DNA of 64,000 nt from Castor canadensis (GCF_047511655.1 NC_133401.1:16242501-16306500), one strand, 5' to 3'; positions 1-13,200 are shown, counted from the first letter of the stretch. A program made the numbers and translations. The notes: generated by a model not told the origin, from the sequence alone.

Positions 1-3000
1 AACGTGAACCTGCGGGAGCTGTACCTGGCCGACAACAAACTCAACGGGCTGCAGGACTCAGCGCACCTGGGCAACCTGCTCAAGTTCAACTGCTCGCTGC
101 AGATCCTGGATCTTCGCAACAACCACGTGCTGGACTCAGGTGCGCACCAGCCCCGGCGCTTGGAGGGCGGGGGAGGGCTTGAGCAACTAATCCCAGTGAT
201 TTGGGCCTGAAGAGCCTGAGGGGCAGAGGGGCCGCGCACCCCTCTGAGGAACTGGGTGCTGAGAACTGAACCAGCCACTTTGGAAGCCTGGAAAGGAGGC
301 CATGGGACAGCATGGGAGAGGCCAACAGGGCTTGGATGTCTGATACTGGGGGAACCCCAGTGCGCAGAGGGTGAGGAGAGGGAGGTGCATTCAGCAGGAC
401 AGGCTCTGGCTCTACTCTGGAGGAGCAGTGATGGCCTGAGTCCCCTGGCTTTATGTAAGAAAGATTGGGGGTGGTGCCAGGCCCAGCCAGGAGGAAGAGA
501 AACGAGAGGAGTGAAATGCCCAGGGTGCCAGACAGTGAGATGAACAGGCCCTGAGATGGGGCGGCCGGCTGCCCATTGAGCAAAGACCTTCAGTGCCTGG
601 GGGAGGGGGGCATCCCTGCCCCCCAAAACATTAGGGCCAGGGGGCCAAAACTTGTGGACGTGGCAGGCCACGTGAGGAGGATCACAGGCATCTTTGGGGA
701 CACACCCAGTCCACAGACAGGGCTGTGACATCAGGCTTTCTCTAGGTCTGGCCTACATCTGTGAGGGTCTCAAGGAGCAGAGGAAGGGGCTTGCGACCCT
801 GGTGCTGTGGAACAACCAGCTCACGCACACGGGCATGGCCTTCCTGGGCATGACACTGGTGAGTCCCTACCACGGCCGACAGCTGTCCCCAGCCCAGCTG
901 GCTCCCCGCTTGCTCATCCAGCAGTGAGCGGAGCTGGCCGCCTTTTAACACCTCTGGCCTCACGTCTGGCTTCTGCACCCTGCGATTCTCTAATCACCTT
1001 GCACAACAGACTGGAACATTTTCCTAAAAGTTAATGTTTCCGGAAGCCTAGTAAGTTTTCAGTCTTCTTACTACCAGTACATACAGGAAGCAAGCAGGTG
1101 CAGAGACTCCCAGGGCAGGGCCTGGTGTACCCAGCACCCAACTCACAGTCCCTGTGTGCAGGCTTCCTCAGGGTCTCTTAGGCCACTTGGGGGTCAGGCC
1201 AAGCCCACGGGCCAGCCTCAGCTCGGGCATACATGTTCTGATGAGGGTGGGGCCAGGCTGAGGGTGTGGCAACCAACTGGACACTTGGAGACCGGGGCGT
1301 GGACAGGGACGACAACATGGCACAACCTCAAACACCTGAGGGACTCGACTTTTCCCGCCCGTGGTTGGGCAGGATTGTGCCATCACTGACAGGTGCACTG
1401 AGAAGAGCGCACATTTGGTGCTGTGTCCGGCCTCTTTCCTGACTCGGCCTTCCAGGCCTCTCCTCCGCCTGTGGACTCCCACCTGACCCTCACGCCCATC
1501 TCCTCCAGCCTCATACACAGAGCCTGGAGACGCTGAACCTGGGCCACAACCCCATCGGGAATGAGGGCGTGCGCAACCTCAAGAACGGGCTGATCGGCAA
1601 CCGCAGCGTGGTGCGCCTCGGCCTGGCCTCCACCAAGCTCACGTGCGAGGGTAGGGTGCGGGCTGGGGTGCGGCGGGGCCAACCAGGCTCAGAGGGATGG
1701 CCAGCCGGGCGTGGGGCCCGTGGCCAGCCCCTGCGGTACCCTCCCAGGCGCGGTGGCGGTGGCAGAGTTCATCGCCGAGTGCCCCCGCCTCCTGAGACTG
1801 GACCTGCGGGAGAACGAGATCAAGACGGGCGGGCTCATGGCACTGTCGTTGGCCCTCAAGGTGAACCACTCCCTGCTGCGCATGGACCTCGACCGTGAGC
1901 CCAAGAAGGAGGCGGTGAGCGGGGCTCTTGTGGCCTGGCGCAGGGCCAAGTGGGTGGAAGGCCGGTGACCATGGGCGCTAGCCAGGCTCCACTGCCCACA
2001 GGTGAAGAGCTTCATCGAGACGCAGAAGGCGCTGCTGACCGAGATCCAGAACGGCTGCAAGCGCAACTTCTTGCTGGCGCGGGAGCGGGAGTGCAAGGAG
2101 AAGGAGCAGCAGCTGCAGCCGTCGACTTCCATGCCCGAGATCACCATCACCGAGCCTCAGCCTCTCGAGGAGCCTGGGGATGTGCCCACTGCAGGGGCGC
2201 AGAATGGGGCTGCACGTCCCGGGCCAGCCCCAGACTCGGACTCGGACTCTGAGGAGGACTCTGAGGAGGATGAAAAGGCCGAGAACGTGGAGGAGGAGGA
2301 CGAGGAGGATGGGCAGACGGATGAGGCCAGCAGTGACCAGGCCCCCTGCCCTGCCCTAGTTCCCCCCACGGACTCCCTGAGCCCTGGGGACAGGAACCCC
2401 CCAGGCAGGCCTTCCTCACCCACTGAGCAGCGTATTTCGGTGTCTAGCCCAGGGCGGGGTCACAAAGTGTTTGTGGTGACCCGAGTGGAGAGTCCACCTG
2501 AGAGGGCAGAGCCCCCCATTCTTCCCACCTTTGTCTCCCCAGCCCCACCTTCCCTTCCCTCCCCACCCACCTCACCCATCCTATCGCCAGCTCAGCCCCT
2601 TGACACGCAGGATCCAGGGTCACCTGAACCTCAACCTCAGCTGGAGTCACCTCAGTCAGGGCCACTGCTACCCAACGGCCTGAAGCCTGAGTTTGCCCTG
2701 GCACTGCCCCCAGAGCCACCCCCGGGGCTGGAGGCCAAGGGGGGCAGTTGCAGCCTGGAGCACGGTGAGAGGCTTGGGGACCCAGGCAAGCTTAGCCCAT
2801 CGGTGCCTCTCTTTCCCCTTCTTTAACCTGGCCCATGAAGGGACAGGGACAAGTGGGATGTGGTTCTCAGCTCTCACCCTGTGTCCCAGAGCTCTCCCAT
2901 GGGTGGGGCCAGTGAGATTTGTGGCTTTGGGGCCCTCAGCTGGGCAGGGCTGGCCCACGGAGGCTGCTGTGCACCTGCCCTGGCTACTGGCTGACCAAGC

Positions 3001-3104
3001 CATCCCACCTGCCACCCACAGAGCTGCACTGCCCCCAGGATGACAGGGAGCTGGAGAAGCTGCTTCTGGAGGCTAGTCAGGAGGCCGCACAGGAGACACT
3101 GTGA
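1..3104 (+). CDS. PPP1R37: PPP1R37, protein phosphatase 1 regulatory subunit 37 (3' part)
   Basis: Six coding exons are visible: 1-139 (cut by the window edge), 746-858, 1509-1650, 1748-1914, 2002-2764 and 3022-3104, stop TGA at 3102-3104. All junctions are GT-AG and the frames join to give 468 residues; the human protein is about 690, so roughly the first 220 are off-window. Residues 1-180 carry about seven leucine-rich repeats of ribonuclease-inhibitor type, with cores such as LRELYLADNKL, LQILDLRNNHV and LLRLDLRENEI. The large fifth exon encodes a disordered tail: an Asp/Ser/Glu run at nt 2234-2310, then Pro/Ser-rich sequence with the conserved stretch GHKVFVVTRVESPPERAEPP. The C-terminus is a short leucine/glutamate helix ending QETL. 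The family binds and inhibits PP1. I do not see a textbook RVxF site; KVFVV is the nearest. Identity rests on remembered similarity to the human protein and on synteny. Confidence 0.95.
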
Positions 3105-3656
3105 CACTTAAGTGGGTGACAGCTGCTGCTACTGGAGGATGGGGGGGCACGGTGAGAGTCCCTGCTCTGACAGCCCTCCCCATCTCTGTCCCTCAGCTCC
3201 TTCGATGACCCAAGGCCAGAGCCATGAGAACCTTTTCCCTCCCCCAGCCCTCCAAGGCCCAGGATGCCAGAGGCAGGGGCGTCCCAGCCGGGCTTGTCAC
3301 AGCAGCTACAGCGGTGCTGGTGCTGTGGAGTGGACTCAACACTTCTATTTATGTGTCTGCAGCCGACACTCAGACTCGGGGCTGGGGGCATGGGAGGAGG
3401 AGGAAAGCTCCAAGGTCACCTGGCACAAGACCCCCCACTCCCCCACCCCCCATTCTGGAGGGCCCACTGGAGCAGGCCTGCCCTGTTGAAGGCAGAAGTC
3501 CAGGGTGGGAGTGGGTGGCCCCCAGCCCCGCACAGAAGTAGGCAGGTGGCTGGGGGTTGGTGAGCGGCAGTGGTGGACAGCACCAGAGGCCCTGAGAGGT
3601 TGGCCTGGTGGGCTGGGGCTGGTGCAGTGGGTTAGAGCTTTCTTTTTCGTAAGTGC

Positions 3657-3662
3657 AATAAA
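3657..3662 (+). promoter_or_regulatory. PPP1R37: Proximal poly(A) signal of PPP1R37
   Basis: AATAAA about 550 bases after the stop codon; a candidate early cleavage signal. Confidence 0.6.
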
Positions 3663-3834
3663 CCTGTCAGGGAGCTGGGGCACGCAGCAGTGGGTTCTGG
3701 GGACCCTGCCACCCAGGCCACTTGAGGCTGTGCCCTGGGAGGCACTACATCTGTGGGTGGTGGGTGGCGTGGGTGAGGGGCAGGGGCTGGGGAGGGGCGA
3801 CTCCTGTCGGTGCAGCTGTGTTCACACCTTTTCT

Positions 3835-3840
3835 AATAAA
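3835..3840 (+). promoter_or_regulatory. PPP1R37: Distal poly(A) signal of PPP1R37
   Basis: AATAAA followed by G/T-rich sequence; the last candidate signal before the intergenic gap. Confidence 0.65.
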
Positions 3841-3862
3841 CTGGGGCTGGGTTCACCACTTG

Positions 3863-6800
3863 CCCTCTGCTTGGTACTGATCCCAGGTGCTCCTGCAAGG
3901 GGCTGGGGCAAGGGCAGGGTGGGCACAGCCTCTGTGGCCCCTGGTTGTGGAGCACTTCCCCACTGGCTGGATGCCAGTGGTCCCCCATCCTCCCACGTCC
4001 ACGCGCACCATCTCCCACACAGCCATCCCCGTTGTGCTCCCCTTTCTTTCCAGGAGCGGCCTGAGGGTTTCCCCACCCCGCTTCAGGTCTCCAGGGTGCT
4101 GGGTACAGGGCTTGCCCTGCCCGTGTTCGTCCAGAGCCCACAGCCATACTGCATCAGGCCACTTGTCCCGTTACCAACCAGCTGCAGCGGGAGGTCCGAG
4201 AGCATTTCTGGGAAGTCTTTACCCCATGGAACCTGGAGAACCGCCCGCTGGTGTCCTGTGTGGCGCAGGTGGCTGGCGTGGCTAGAGGTCGCTGCTCAGA
4301 GCCCCTGTGTCCTTTGGCTCCTCACAAGCCCAAACAGTCCTCTCCCAGAGGCTTATTTAAGGGCTATAGGTTTGCACTTTGGTCACTTGGAACTACAACT
4401 GCCCTCATGACTCTCCAGGTCAGCCAGTTAGGGCTCCTGTTTGGGTGAGGGCTCAGGGAAGCTGTACACAGAAGCCACTACCAGCCACGTCACCTGTCTA
4501 CTGTCTATCCTATCCTGTTCCTCAAGCAGCTGGGAAACACCACAATTCTGGTGTCACCCTTTCTGCTGCGGCCACATGGGAGGTGGGAGCAGGAGGAGCC
4601 ACCCTGGTTCCAGCCCCTTCTGAGTGAGACAGGTTTGCCCCAGGCTGGGAAGAAACTACGGTCCTTGGTTGGGTTCTGTCCCTGCAGAAGCAGACCTTAG
4701 GCCGAGGCCCAGCAGGGGTCCATCCTCTCTGCCCTTTACCTCCACCTCCAGGCCCAGTGGACATGGCCTGCCTGACCGTGATGCCTGTGGGGGCTGGGGT
4801 TCTCTGCCCAGCCTTGCCCCTGACCTTGCTCGCACTAAATTTACCTTGGGATAAGGAATCGGGCCTTTGCAAATACTACAGGTTGGATTGGGTTCTCCAC
4901 ACTCGAAAATAGGCGCCAAAGGCATGAGTCCCAGAAGCTCCCGATAGCTGACCTTATTTGGAAATATTCCGTTCAAGGTCATCGTGTTAGCTGTTTGTTG
5001 GGGTGGACCCTAAGCCAGTGTGACTGAGGGAGTTGGGGCTGGGAGTGTAGCTCAGTGGTAGAGGATGTGCCAGCCCTGGGCTGCATTCCCAGCACGAAAA
5101 AAAAAAAAAAAAAATCATAGCTCTGTGCGCACCTGTAGTCTCAGCTACTTGGGATGCTGAGACAGGAACATGACTTGAGACCAGGAGTTCAAAGCCACCC
5201 TGAGCAGGCTAGGATAGGAAGACCTCATCTCTTATAAAAGCAAAAGGGGGGATTTGGTCACGGAGCGAACGCCACTTGAAGGCAGGACTGGAGGATATGT
5301 CTGCAGGCCTCTAAAGGCCAAGGTCACCAGCTGTGCGCCAGAAGCCAGGAAGAGGCAGAGAAGGGCGCCTCCTGATCTTCACCTCGGAGCCCCACACCTA
5401 TAAGTGGGCTATAATCTATAAATGTCTGCCGTCTTCAGCCACCTGGTGAAGAACAAAGTCCTGTGGGACTGTCGTGACGGCCCTGGGGAAGGGATACGCC
5501 AACCCCATAGGGCTGTTGACTGCTTTCTGGGGGTTCTGGGTTGCAGGCTGAAGGCCTCACCTTGTGCTACTGCCAACCAGGCTCCATGGTGTACCACGGA
5601 ACAAGAGTCCTGCTGGCAGAGCCTAGCGCACAAGCCATTTACCTCTTGTTTTGGTTTTGTAGACAAAAGTCACCCAAAACTCCAGCTTTGGTAGACAGTA
5701 TAGCCACTGCCTGGCACCACACAAGTGACTGCAGCTTTGGCTACAGGGCGGCCTGTTCCAGCCTCAGCCCATCTGCTGGAGTGCCTGGCACTCTCAGACC
5801 CTGCCCTGGGACCCACTTGTCTGGTCTGAGTGGTGAAGAAGCAAATCCTAAATGAGGGCAAAAGGTTGGTGGCCAGCCCCAGCAGTGCATCCAGACTGAT
5901 CTGATGGGGTCCAAGGCCTCTCTCCCCTCCACTGGGGCAGACGCTCCCCCACTGTGAAACATCTCCCAGCCATCCTGGCTTATCCCACCAGCTTAGCCAA
6001 ACCAGGGCTGAAGTGGTGCCTCTGTCCTGACAGTTCCTGAAAGTCACAGGGGCACTCTGACTTGTGCCCACCTGTGCAGCAATCACTGTGGCCTGGGGAA
6101 TTGGACTGAGGGATCTGAGGCCAGGTCCCCACCCCTGGGCCACATGGCTTGAAGGCAGATGCCTTCACAGCTCTGGGGCCCTCGGGGACTGTCCTTTCAG
6201 TCCTCAGGACCCTGGGTCAGAAGTCACGCCCTCGACCTCTGGTCCCCATCACCACACGGGGCCAGGGACCTCACAGGCTTCCCTGTGTGTCTGCATACCT
6301 AATCAATGAGGAATTAAGGATTGCCCAGGGAGACAACACTGGATCCTAGGCCTCTATCCCCCTACTGGCAGGGCCCGGCCTGGCCATAGTGCATGTGTTC
6401 TACCTGGCCTGACTCATTCTTCCTTTTTGCAAATGTCCCAATCCCTGTTCCTCAACTTTCCAGTTGTCTGGGGACTGGTGAAGTGGCGCTAGTGTGCAGA
6501 CCTGGAGTGACAGGTTCCTCCTAGACAGTTACTCGTCTGGGGAGGCAATGCCAACCACCCCACCAGCTGAGACCTATTTGGCCCACGGTGCTGAAATGGA
6601 GCAGCCTTCGAGGCCACCTGGGGCACCGCCCTCGGAAATGCCAGCTCCTGCCCTGCCCACAGCAGCCAAGGTAGGGCGTGGGGACAAGGACTGGGATCCC
6701 CTGAGGCCCAGGCACTCCCGTTGCCTGAGTCAACGTGGCCGGCCTGCCCTTCATCTCTCTGGCCTCCGCAGCCTCACCCACCGCCCCCGCAGCTCTTCTG

Positions 6801-6940
6801 CCGCCCAGGATGCCAGTTTGGGCTGCCAGGACACAGCTCAGAGGACTGGCTCCCTGAGGAGGAAGTGGGCAGGGCAAGGCAGGGCGTGCCTGGTCCTGAG
6901 GCCTCACCAAGCCAGGGAATCCAGGACATGAAGACCAACC
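3863..6940. other. Intergenic region between convergent PPP1R37 and NKPD1
   Basis: The two genes point at each other here. The stretch holds one ID-like SINE followed by one B1-like monomer near 5035-5236 and otherwise unique GC-rich sequence. The open frames in it are short, overlap on both strands and show no recognisable protein, so no gene is called. Confidence 0.6.
5035..5236 (+). repeat. ID-like SINE plus B1-like monomer
   Basis: A tRNA-like head (GTAGCTCAGTGGTAGAG) ends in an A-run at about 5097-5114. It is followed by a diverged 7SL-type monomer with CACCTGTAGTCTCAGCTACT. Confidence 0.75.
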
Positions 6941-6954
6941 CAGCTTTCCACATC

Positions 6955-6960
6955 TTTATT
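6955..6960 (-). promoter_or_regulatory. NKPD1: Poly(A) signal of NKPD1
   Basis: TTTATT on the + strand reads AATAAA on the minus strand, about 250 bases beyond the NKPD1 stop. It sets the 3' UTR at roughly 6940-7209. Confidence 0.8.
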
Positions 6961-7209
6961 GCACTTGGACCCTGCTTTCCTCACTGGCCCTTCTGTTCCG
7001 CTGTCAACACACTGGCACTGCCACCCGCCCACTCCTGGAGGCTCCTGCCTGCCTCCCTCTCTGCCTCCGCAATACCTAGAGGGAGGGGGTGTGGCCACAG
7101 CGAGCCTCCTCTGTGGGGGGCCTTGAGGCCAGTCCCACTCCCTCCTCCCTCATCAGGGCAGGAGTTCCCATCCCAGGTCCACCTGGGCTGGACCCTGGGG
7201 CGAAGCGGC

Positions 7210-10200
7210 TCAGGCCACCGGCCTTGACTTGCCCTGGTGGGCTCGGTCCCGGTGGTGGTGGTGGTGGTGGTGGGCTTCAGTGGCCTGCCCAGCCATCCGG
7301 CCCGCATTACTGGCTCCGCTGGCGGCGGTGGGGGAGGCCTGGGTAGGGGACCTGGGCGGGCTGGGCGGCTTGAGCGCGCTGACTGCCCGGATGAGGCCCA
7401 TCCGGCGACGGATGGAGTGGTCCAGGTTGACCGTGCAGCGCAGCAGGCTCTGCGCCTCGGCCACCGTGAAGGGGAAGTCGGCGCCCAGGAAGCGCTCAAA
7501 GAGCTCGGGGTCGCCGTCCAGGTCCAGCACATTCTGCAACGCCTTGGTCATGGTGTGCAGCTCGCGGCTGTTGTCACAGAAGACGTCCCAAAGGCGCGCG
7601 CGGCCATCGGGCGCGCCCCCGGCCTGCTGCCGGTCCTCTAGGCACTGCAGTACCCAGCTGAGGCGACAGGGCCACTGGTTGGCCAGCACGACCCACGCCA
7701 CAGCCTGGCGGGGAGTGGGGCCCCCGAAGTCAGCCTGCTGCTGCTGCTGCAGCAGGCGCACGGTGATGGGGACCGTGTTGACGATGCGCCGCATGGACAC
7801 CACGTTGTCGGGCACGTACTCGTAGAGACAGTCGCGCTCGTCGTGCAGACAGAAGAGCGCCTCCTGGATGCGCCGCGCGGCCTCCGCGTCTATGCGGCCC
7901 TGCGCGCGCTCCGCCCCGGCCTGCGTCTCCACGGCCAGCAGCTGCGCGCCCTCGCTCCCTCCGCCGCCCTCGCCCCCGGGGGGCCGCAGCTTGCGCGTGA
8001 TCTCGCGATACAGCAGGTCGTCGCGACTCTGCACCGCGTCGTGCAGGAACTGCAGCTTGGTGCGGCGGCCCATGATGGGCACGGAGAAGGGCAGCGTGAC
8101 CGTGCGGTTGAGGAAGAGGTAGCCGTTGTCGGCCGTGCCCTTCATGTTGCCCGCGCTCTCCAGGCACGCGGCCAGGATGCTGGGGTCCACGACCAGGATG
8201 AAGATGAAGGGCGCGTGGCTGTCGGACAGCAGCGTGTTGATGGCGTTGAGCACGCCCACCACGCGCTCCGGGTAGCACGTGTCCAGTCCGGTGACCTCGA
8301 GCACCACGCGCAGCCGCCGCCGCTGGTAGATCTCCAGGAAGCAGAGGAAGTCGGTGAGCAGCTCCACCTCCTTCTTCACCTCGCACATGAAGCCCAGCTG
8401 GCTGCCGAACTTCTCGCGCGACACCAGCCGCTCGATCTTCTTGCGCTGGCTCACGAACAGGTGCTTGCCCACCGAGTACACGGCCATGAGCAGTCCCGAG
8501 CCCGACAGCGTGGTGGCCGCGCCACCGAACACCTTGAGCAGACTGCCACTCGCGCCGCCGTGGGGGCCCAGCGCGTGGCCCCCCAGGGACAGGTAGAGCA
8601 GCCCCACGCCCAGGCAGAGCGCCGCCAGCAGCGCCAGCAGCGCCAGGCACACGCGACGCCGGCAGTGCCACTCGCGCTGGCAGAAGCTCGTCGCCGTCGT
8701 GGTGGGCTTGTTGCCCAGCACCGAGTACACGCTGAAGGGCAGCGCGCCGTAGTGGTGGCGGATGCCCTCGCACAGCGTGGTCACCAGGCCGGCCCACAGC
8801 TTGTCGGTGCCCGCGTACTGCCAGGCGCTGAAGCGGATGAAGAGGAATTGCACGTTCTTGCGTCGCAGGTGCAGCTCGGTGATGATGGGCTGCAGGAACA
8901 CCAGGTACCACAGCAGCTGCGGGACGCCCCAGCCGCGCACGGGCCGCGGCCGCCACTGCACGCGCCGCAGCTCCTCGGTTTCGCGCTGCCGGGCCTCCTG
9001 CTGCATCAGCGCTGCGGGGGAGGGAGGAGGGAGAGAGAGCGGGAGGCCGCGTGATTGGCGGACAGGCCTGGGGGCGGGGCCAGGAAGGGGCGGGGCGCCC
9101 CTGCAGAGACACGTGGCGCAAAGTCTCAGGACTGAGCGCCAGGAGGCGCCCCGGACTCTAGAAGGTGAGCCACGCCCGCCCACCCTGAAGAGCTGGGACC
9201 AGGTGCAGAAGGTGGGGTGTGGGAGGCCTGGGGTCTGGCTGGCACTGGAAGCGGTCAGAGGGCAAGGCTGGAGGGCAAGGGCAGAAGTAGAGCCCTCGGA
9301 TGGGGGATGAGGAAGAGCCAGGGCTGGGCAAGAGGCTGGCGGCAGGTGGACTAAGCAGTACTGAAGAGGCTCCAAGAGGGGACCCTAGCAGGGACACCAC
9401 AGCCTAGGTCTATTTTCCTGGCTCTGCTATCTCCTCCTCCAGGGAGCCCCCACTGACCCCAGGCTGGGCCAAAGGCCCTCATCCCTTCCCATTCTGGGTC
9501 ATCACTGTCTGAGGTCAAGTCTGTCTCCCCTGCTGGATGTGAGCCCAGGGAGGGCAGGACACTGGTAAACTAAGCCACCACTGTGTCCTATGCATACCAA
9601 GGACATGCTGGGAGCATCTGAGGAATGGATCCTGTGAGAACTCCCTGACGGGTTCTATGAGGCCAGTGAGGGAGGGAGCAGGACTGTCACCTCGAATGTC
9701 ATCCAGCCCAGAACAGGAAAATAACAGCCTTTTTGCCCTTCTATTTTGGTCTTTCCTTCTCTGTAACCACACAGGTATCTTGGGGATGCGAGGCAGGAGT
9801 CTATAGCCTCAGCAAGGGACCTGGGCTTTCTCTGTAGGGCACTGAGCAGCCAAGGGACAGGACCAGTCTGTATTTTAGGAAAATTCCTTGGAGTGGGGAT
9901 GGAGGTGACAGAAAGAGGGCAAAGGCTTGGAGGAGGCCAGGGAGGACAGCAAGGGCAGGGACAGCGCAGAGGCTGTGGCCATGGAAAAGACCTGGTGACA
10001 ACTGAGTCACAGTTGCCTGGGCTGGGACTGGCAGGCCTTGAGTGACCGGATCTATGGGCAGCCTGGAGCTGGGCAGGGACCAGAGGCTCTGCTTCCCATC
10101 CCCCTTCCCAGATACTCACTGGTTATCTTGTCCAGCATCATGTGCAGGCGACAGCCAAAGGGGGCATAGAAACCCACAGTCACAGGGACGGGCACATGGC

Positions 10201-13200
10201 ATAGAGTCTTGGCCAGGCAGCTGCAGTAGATGTCATCCTCTGTCAAGATGTCTGGGGGGACGGGGTGGGGAAACTGAGTCAATGAGGCTGGCCAGGTGCC
10301 ACCCTCCCTCCTCCCATCTGCCCTCCACAGCCCGCCTCCAGCCCTGCTCTGCACCAGCATCCTGTCCCTGACTGGCCCAGGCGACTCAGGTCAAATCCTG
10401 CTGTAAAGAATTCTCTGCCCCTTGTGCTCCAGACTATGTCCCCTGGAGGCTCTGACCAACCAGGCTAAGGCTGAACTGTCCCGTCCCTAGCCCACAGGCT
10501 TGAAGAAATCTGGCTGTCCTGACCCTAGGGCACCAGGCTTGCTCAGCCACCTGCCCGTGGCCTCCTGGGAAGATCCCCAGTGCCTTTCTTGGAACACCAG
10601 GCCCTCTGATGCTAAGACACTGTTTCCCACCGTCTGTCAAAGTCCCCACGCCAGTCAGCTCCTGTCTGCCCCCTCTGCTAACTTGGTTCCTGAGGAGCAC
10701 AGGCTCCTGTCCACCCTGACCCTGACCCTGACCTCTCTCCCCAACCAGGACCTCACGCCCACCAGTCACTAATCCCAGGGAATATGGAGGTTGATGCTCT
10801 TGTGTTGAAGTGACATTTAGTGCACAGATTCCTGGCCCTGTGAGGCCCCAGGCACAGCATGAGAATGTCCTAGCAGAGGGGATCTTGCTCCCTGGGCATC
10901 ACTTCTTGGACCTGGAACTGGGGTGTCAAAAAGGTAGGACTCAAGCCAGGCACCAGTGGTTCACATCTATAATCCTAGCTACGCAGGAGACAGAGATCAA
11001 GAGGACGGTGGTTCAAAGCCGGCCTGGGCAAACAGTTCTCCACACCCTATTTGGAAAAAAACATAACGAAAGAGGGCTGGTGGAGTAGCCCAAGATGTAG
11101 GCCCCGAGTTCAAATCCCAGTGCCGCAAACAACAAAAAAATCCAAGAGAGGTAGGGTTCAGTTGGGGGGTAGCCTCATGGGACATAGTGTCATGTATAAC
11201 ACAGGTCCCTTTCAGAGGACCTGGACCAGGCATGGCTTGCAGAGCTGGGAAGACAGGAGGAAGACTTGGGATGAGGTCAGCTGAGGTGGCCAAGGTAGAC
11301 CTAATCAATGGGTGACTTCACCTCCCTCAGCCTCTATTTTCCTGTGTGTGAAATGGACATCCTGTCCCTGAGGCTCTGGTGACAGGGCTGTTGTACCCGC
11401 CTTCATCACATTGCTCCACTTTCAAACCAGACCTTGAAACAACTATGCGTCTCCACCTCCATGGCCAACCACCCTGGCCAGGCCACCAGCACCTCCCGCC
11501 CTCCTCTGCAGCCACCCGCTCCCCAGGCACCAGCTTCAGCCCCTTCTCTGAGGACATCTGGTCTTGGCTCAGAAGTCAGAAGTCCCCAGGGCCACTGCTA
11601 CCCAGGTTGTGCTTAGATGCTACCATAATGCATCCTGGTCCGATGGCCCAAGTTCATCTACAGTTCTCACATCCCCTCCTCTCCCTGATTTGTTTGTCCC
11701 CCATATGGTTGTCACCTGGTGTCACACTTTTAAACTCTCCTCATTTACCTTGTTTCCTGTGCCCACCCCCACTCCCCGCATCTGTCCGTGAAGACAGATG
11801 TTTGCCCTGTGCCTGGCTGCCCGGCACACGTACTGTGTGACACTTAGTCACAGATGGACGGAGCGGGAGGGTGGCTGCGTCCCTCCCATAGCTGAATTGC
11901 TCCCTTCTCCCCCGTCTGCTCCCTACCTCTTACTGTACCTCCATGTTTGACCTGTCTCCCCCACACCAGAGCTGGCCACAAGCTGCCCCATGTCCTGGTC
12001 ACCCCCTGCCCCATGTCCTCCCTGGCTTCCTGGGCCAGAGGAGAGAGGGCTGGGGAGAGAGAAAGCAGAGCCAGGGTGTCAGCAGCGGGAGAGGGAGGCC
12101 CCTGCCACCCAGCGGGGACAGAGGCAGTGTGCATGGGCCTGGCTCGGAAGCTGCGGACCCCAACAGGTGAGGCAGAGGTGGCTGCCTGGGACCCAGGGAC
12201 ATGGATGAGCACCCCTCCTGATGGCCCAGAGCGCGGGATGCGGACAGCCCTAGGCAGCTGCTAGCCAGTGAGCGAGAGGCCCAGGCGAAGCGAGGCGGCA
12301 GCGGAGCCCCTGGGAGGCCTGGCTGAGCACCGGAGCCATAGGAGGTGAAAGATCCACAGGCTGCGGGTGCCGGCAGGGGCCGGGCATCGGTGGGATGGCT
12401 GGGCTCCAGGAGGGTGCGGGCTGCAGACGGCGGGGCTGGGCCGCTGCTGGCCGTGGCTGGTGCCGTGGTGGGTGCAGGGGGCGGCTGGGGGGCGCTGGCT
12501 GGTCTCATGGGGGCAGTGGCGGTTGCAGATGGACCCTTCTGGGCCCCATGAATGGGGCAGAGCCGCTGCCGCAGCGGGTTGGGGGGTGGGGGCTGCCGCT
12601 GCTGCTGCTGCTGCTGCTGCAGGATGGGGTTCTGGGGGCCCTGGTGCCAGGTGCTGCCCCCCCGGTGGCCATGGTTGGCCTGCTGCCAGTGTGACTGGGG
12701 GGACGGCCAACAGGGCCCATGGGCTCGAGGGGCCTTGGGGTCCTGGCGCCATTGATGACAGCATCCTGAAAGGAAGGAAGTGGGGGTGACTGGGCCTGGA
12801 TCCCTGACCCCCTGGGGGGTCACTGGTATGAACCAGGTTGAGTCTTCAGGTGGAGGCTGAGCCAGAGCATCCCTGGGGCACCAGAGGCCCTGAGGAGGTA
12901 GGGGTACACTGAGGAGAGGCTATGGGTGTGGGGGGGTGGACAGGATCTCTGTCCTCCAGGGGTGGGAGGAAGACACACTGGCTTAGGTTTGTCACCCTAA
13001 ACGACATCTTGCCACCCTAGGTGCCTGGGCCGTGGGCGAGGAACTCTCCCACTGCAAGGCCAGAGTGACTGATGGAGGGGAGATAGGCCAGGTTTGGGGG
13101 TGGGGTCTTGTTCGTGCTCAGACCACAGTACAGGGAGGAACTGACCAGTGAGGCTGGTGGTCCTCCCAACCTGGGGAGGCTGAATGAACATAATGCCATG

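Larger units (their letters stand above)
3105..3862 (+). other. PPP1R37: PPP1R37 3' UTR
   Basis: Non-coding sequence after the PPP1R37 stop. It holds two AATAAA signals, at 3657-3662 and 3835-3840, so two alternative 3' ends are possible. A 301-codon open frame beginning inside it is not supported as a gene. Confidence 0.75.
10252..12108 (-). other. NKPD1: NKPD1 intron 2 with one composite SINE
   Basis: Contains a composite B1/ID SINE (10944-11140) and a MIR-like fragment near 11310-11400. No other exon is seen. Its 5' limit depends on the uncertain donor of exon 2. Confidence 0.65.

Noticed and set aside
3505-4410. 301-codon + strand open frame spanning the PPP1R37 3' UTR
   Set aside because: It crosses both poly(A) signals, has no recognisable domain and is Trp/Gly/Pro-rich in the manner of random GC-rich sequence.
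5041-5100. tRNA gene candidates from A- and B-box-like motifs
   Set aside because: These motifs recur in dozens of ID-like SINEs with poly-A tails and lack a foldable cloverleaf with paired acceptor ends.
7843-9054. 403-codon open frame on + and 463-codon frame on - opposite or within the NKPD1 last exon
   Set aside because: They are composition shadows of the GC-rich NKPD1 exon. Their Arg/Ala/His/Gly-rich translations match nothing, while the NKPD1 frame gives the KAP signature.
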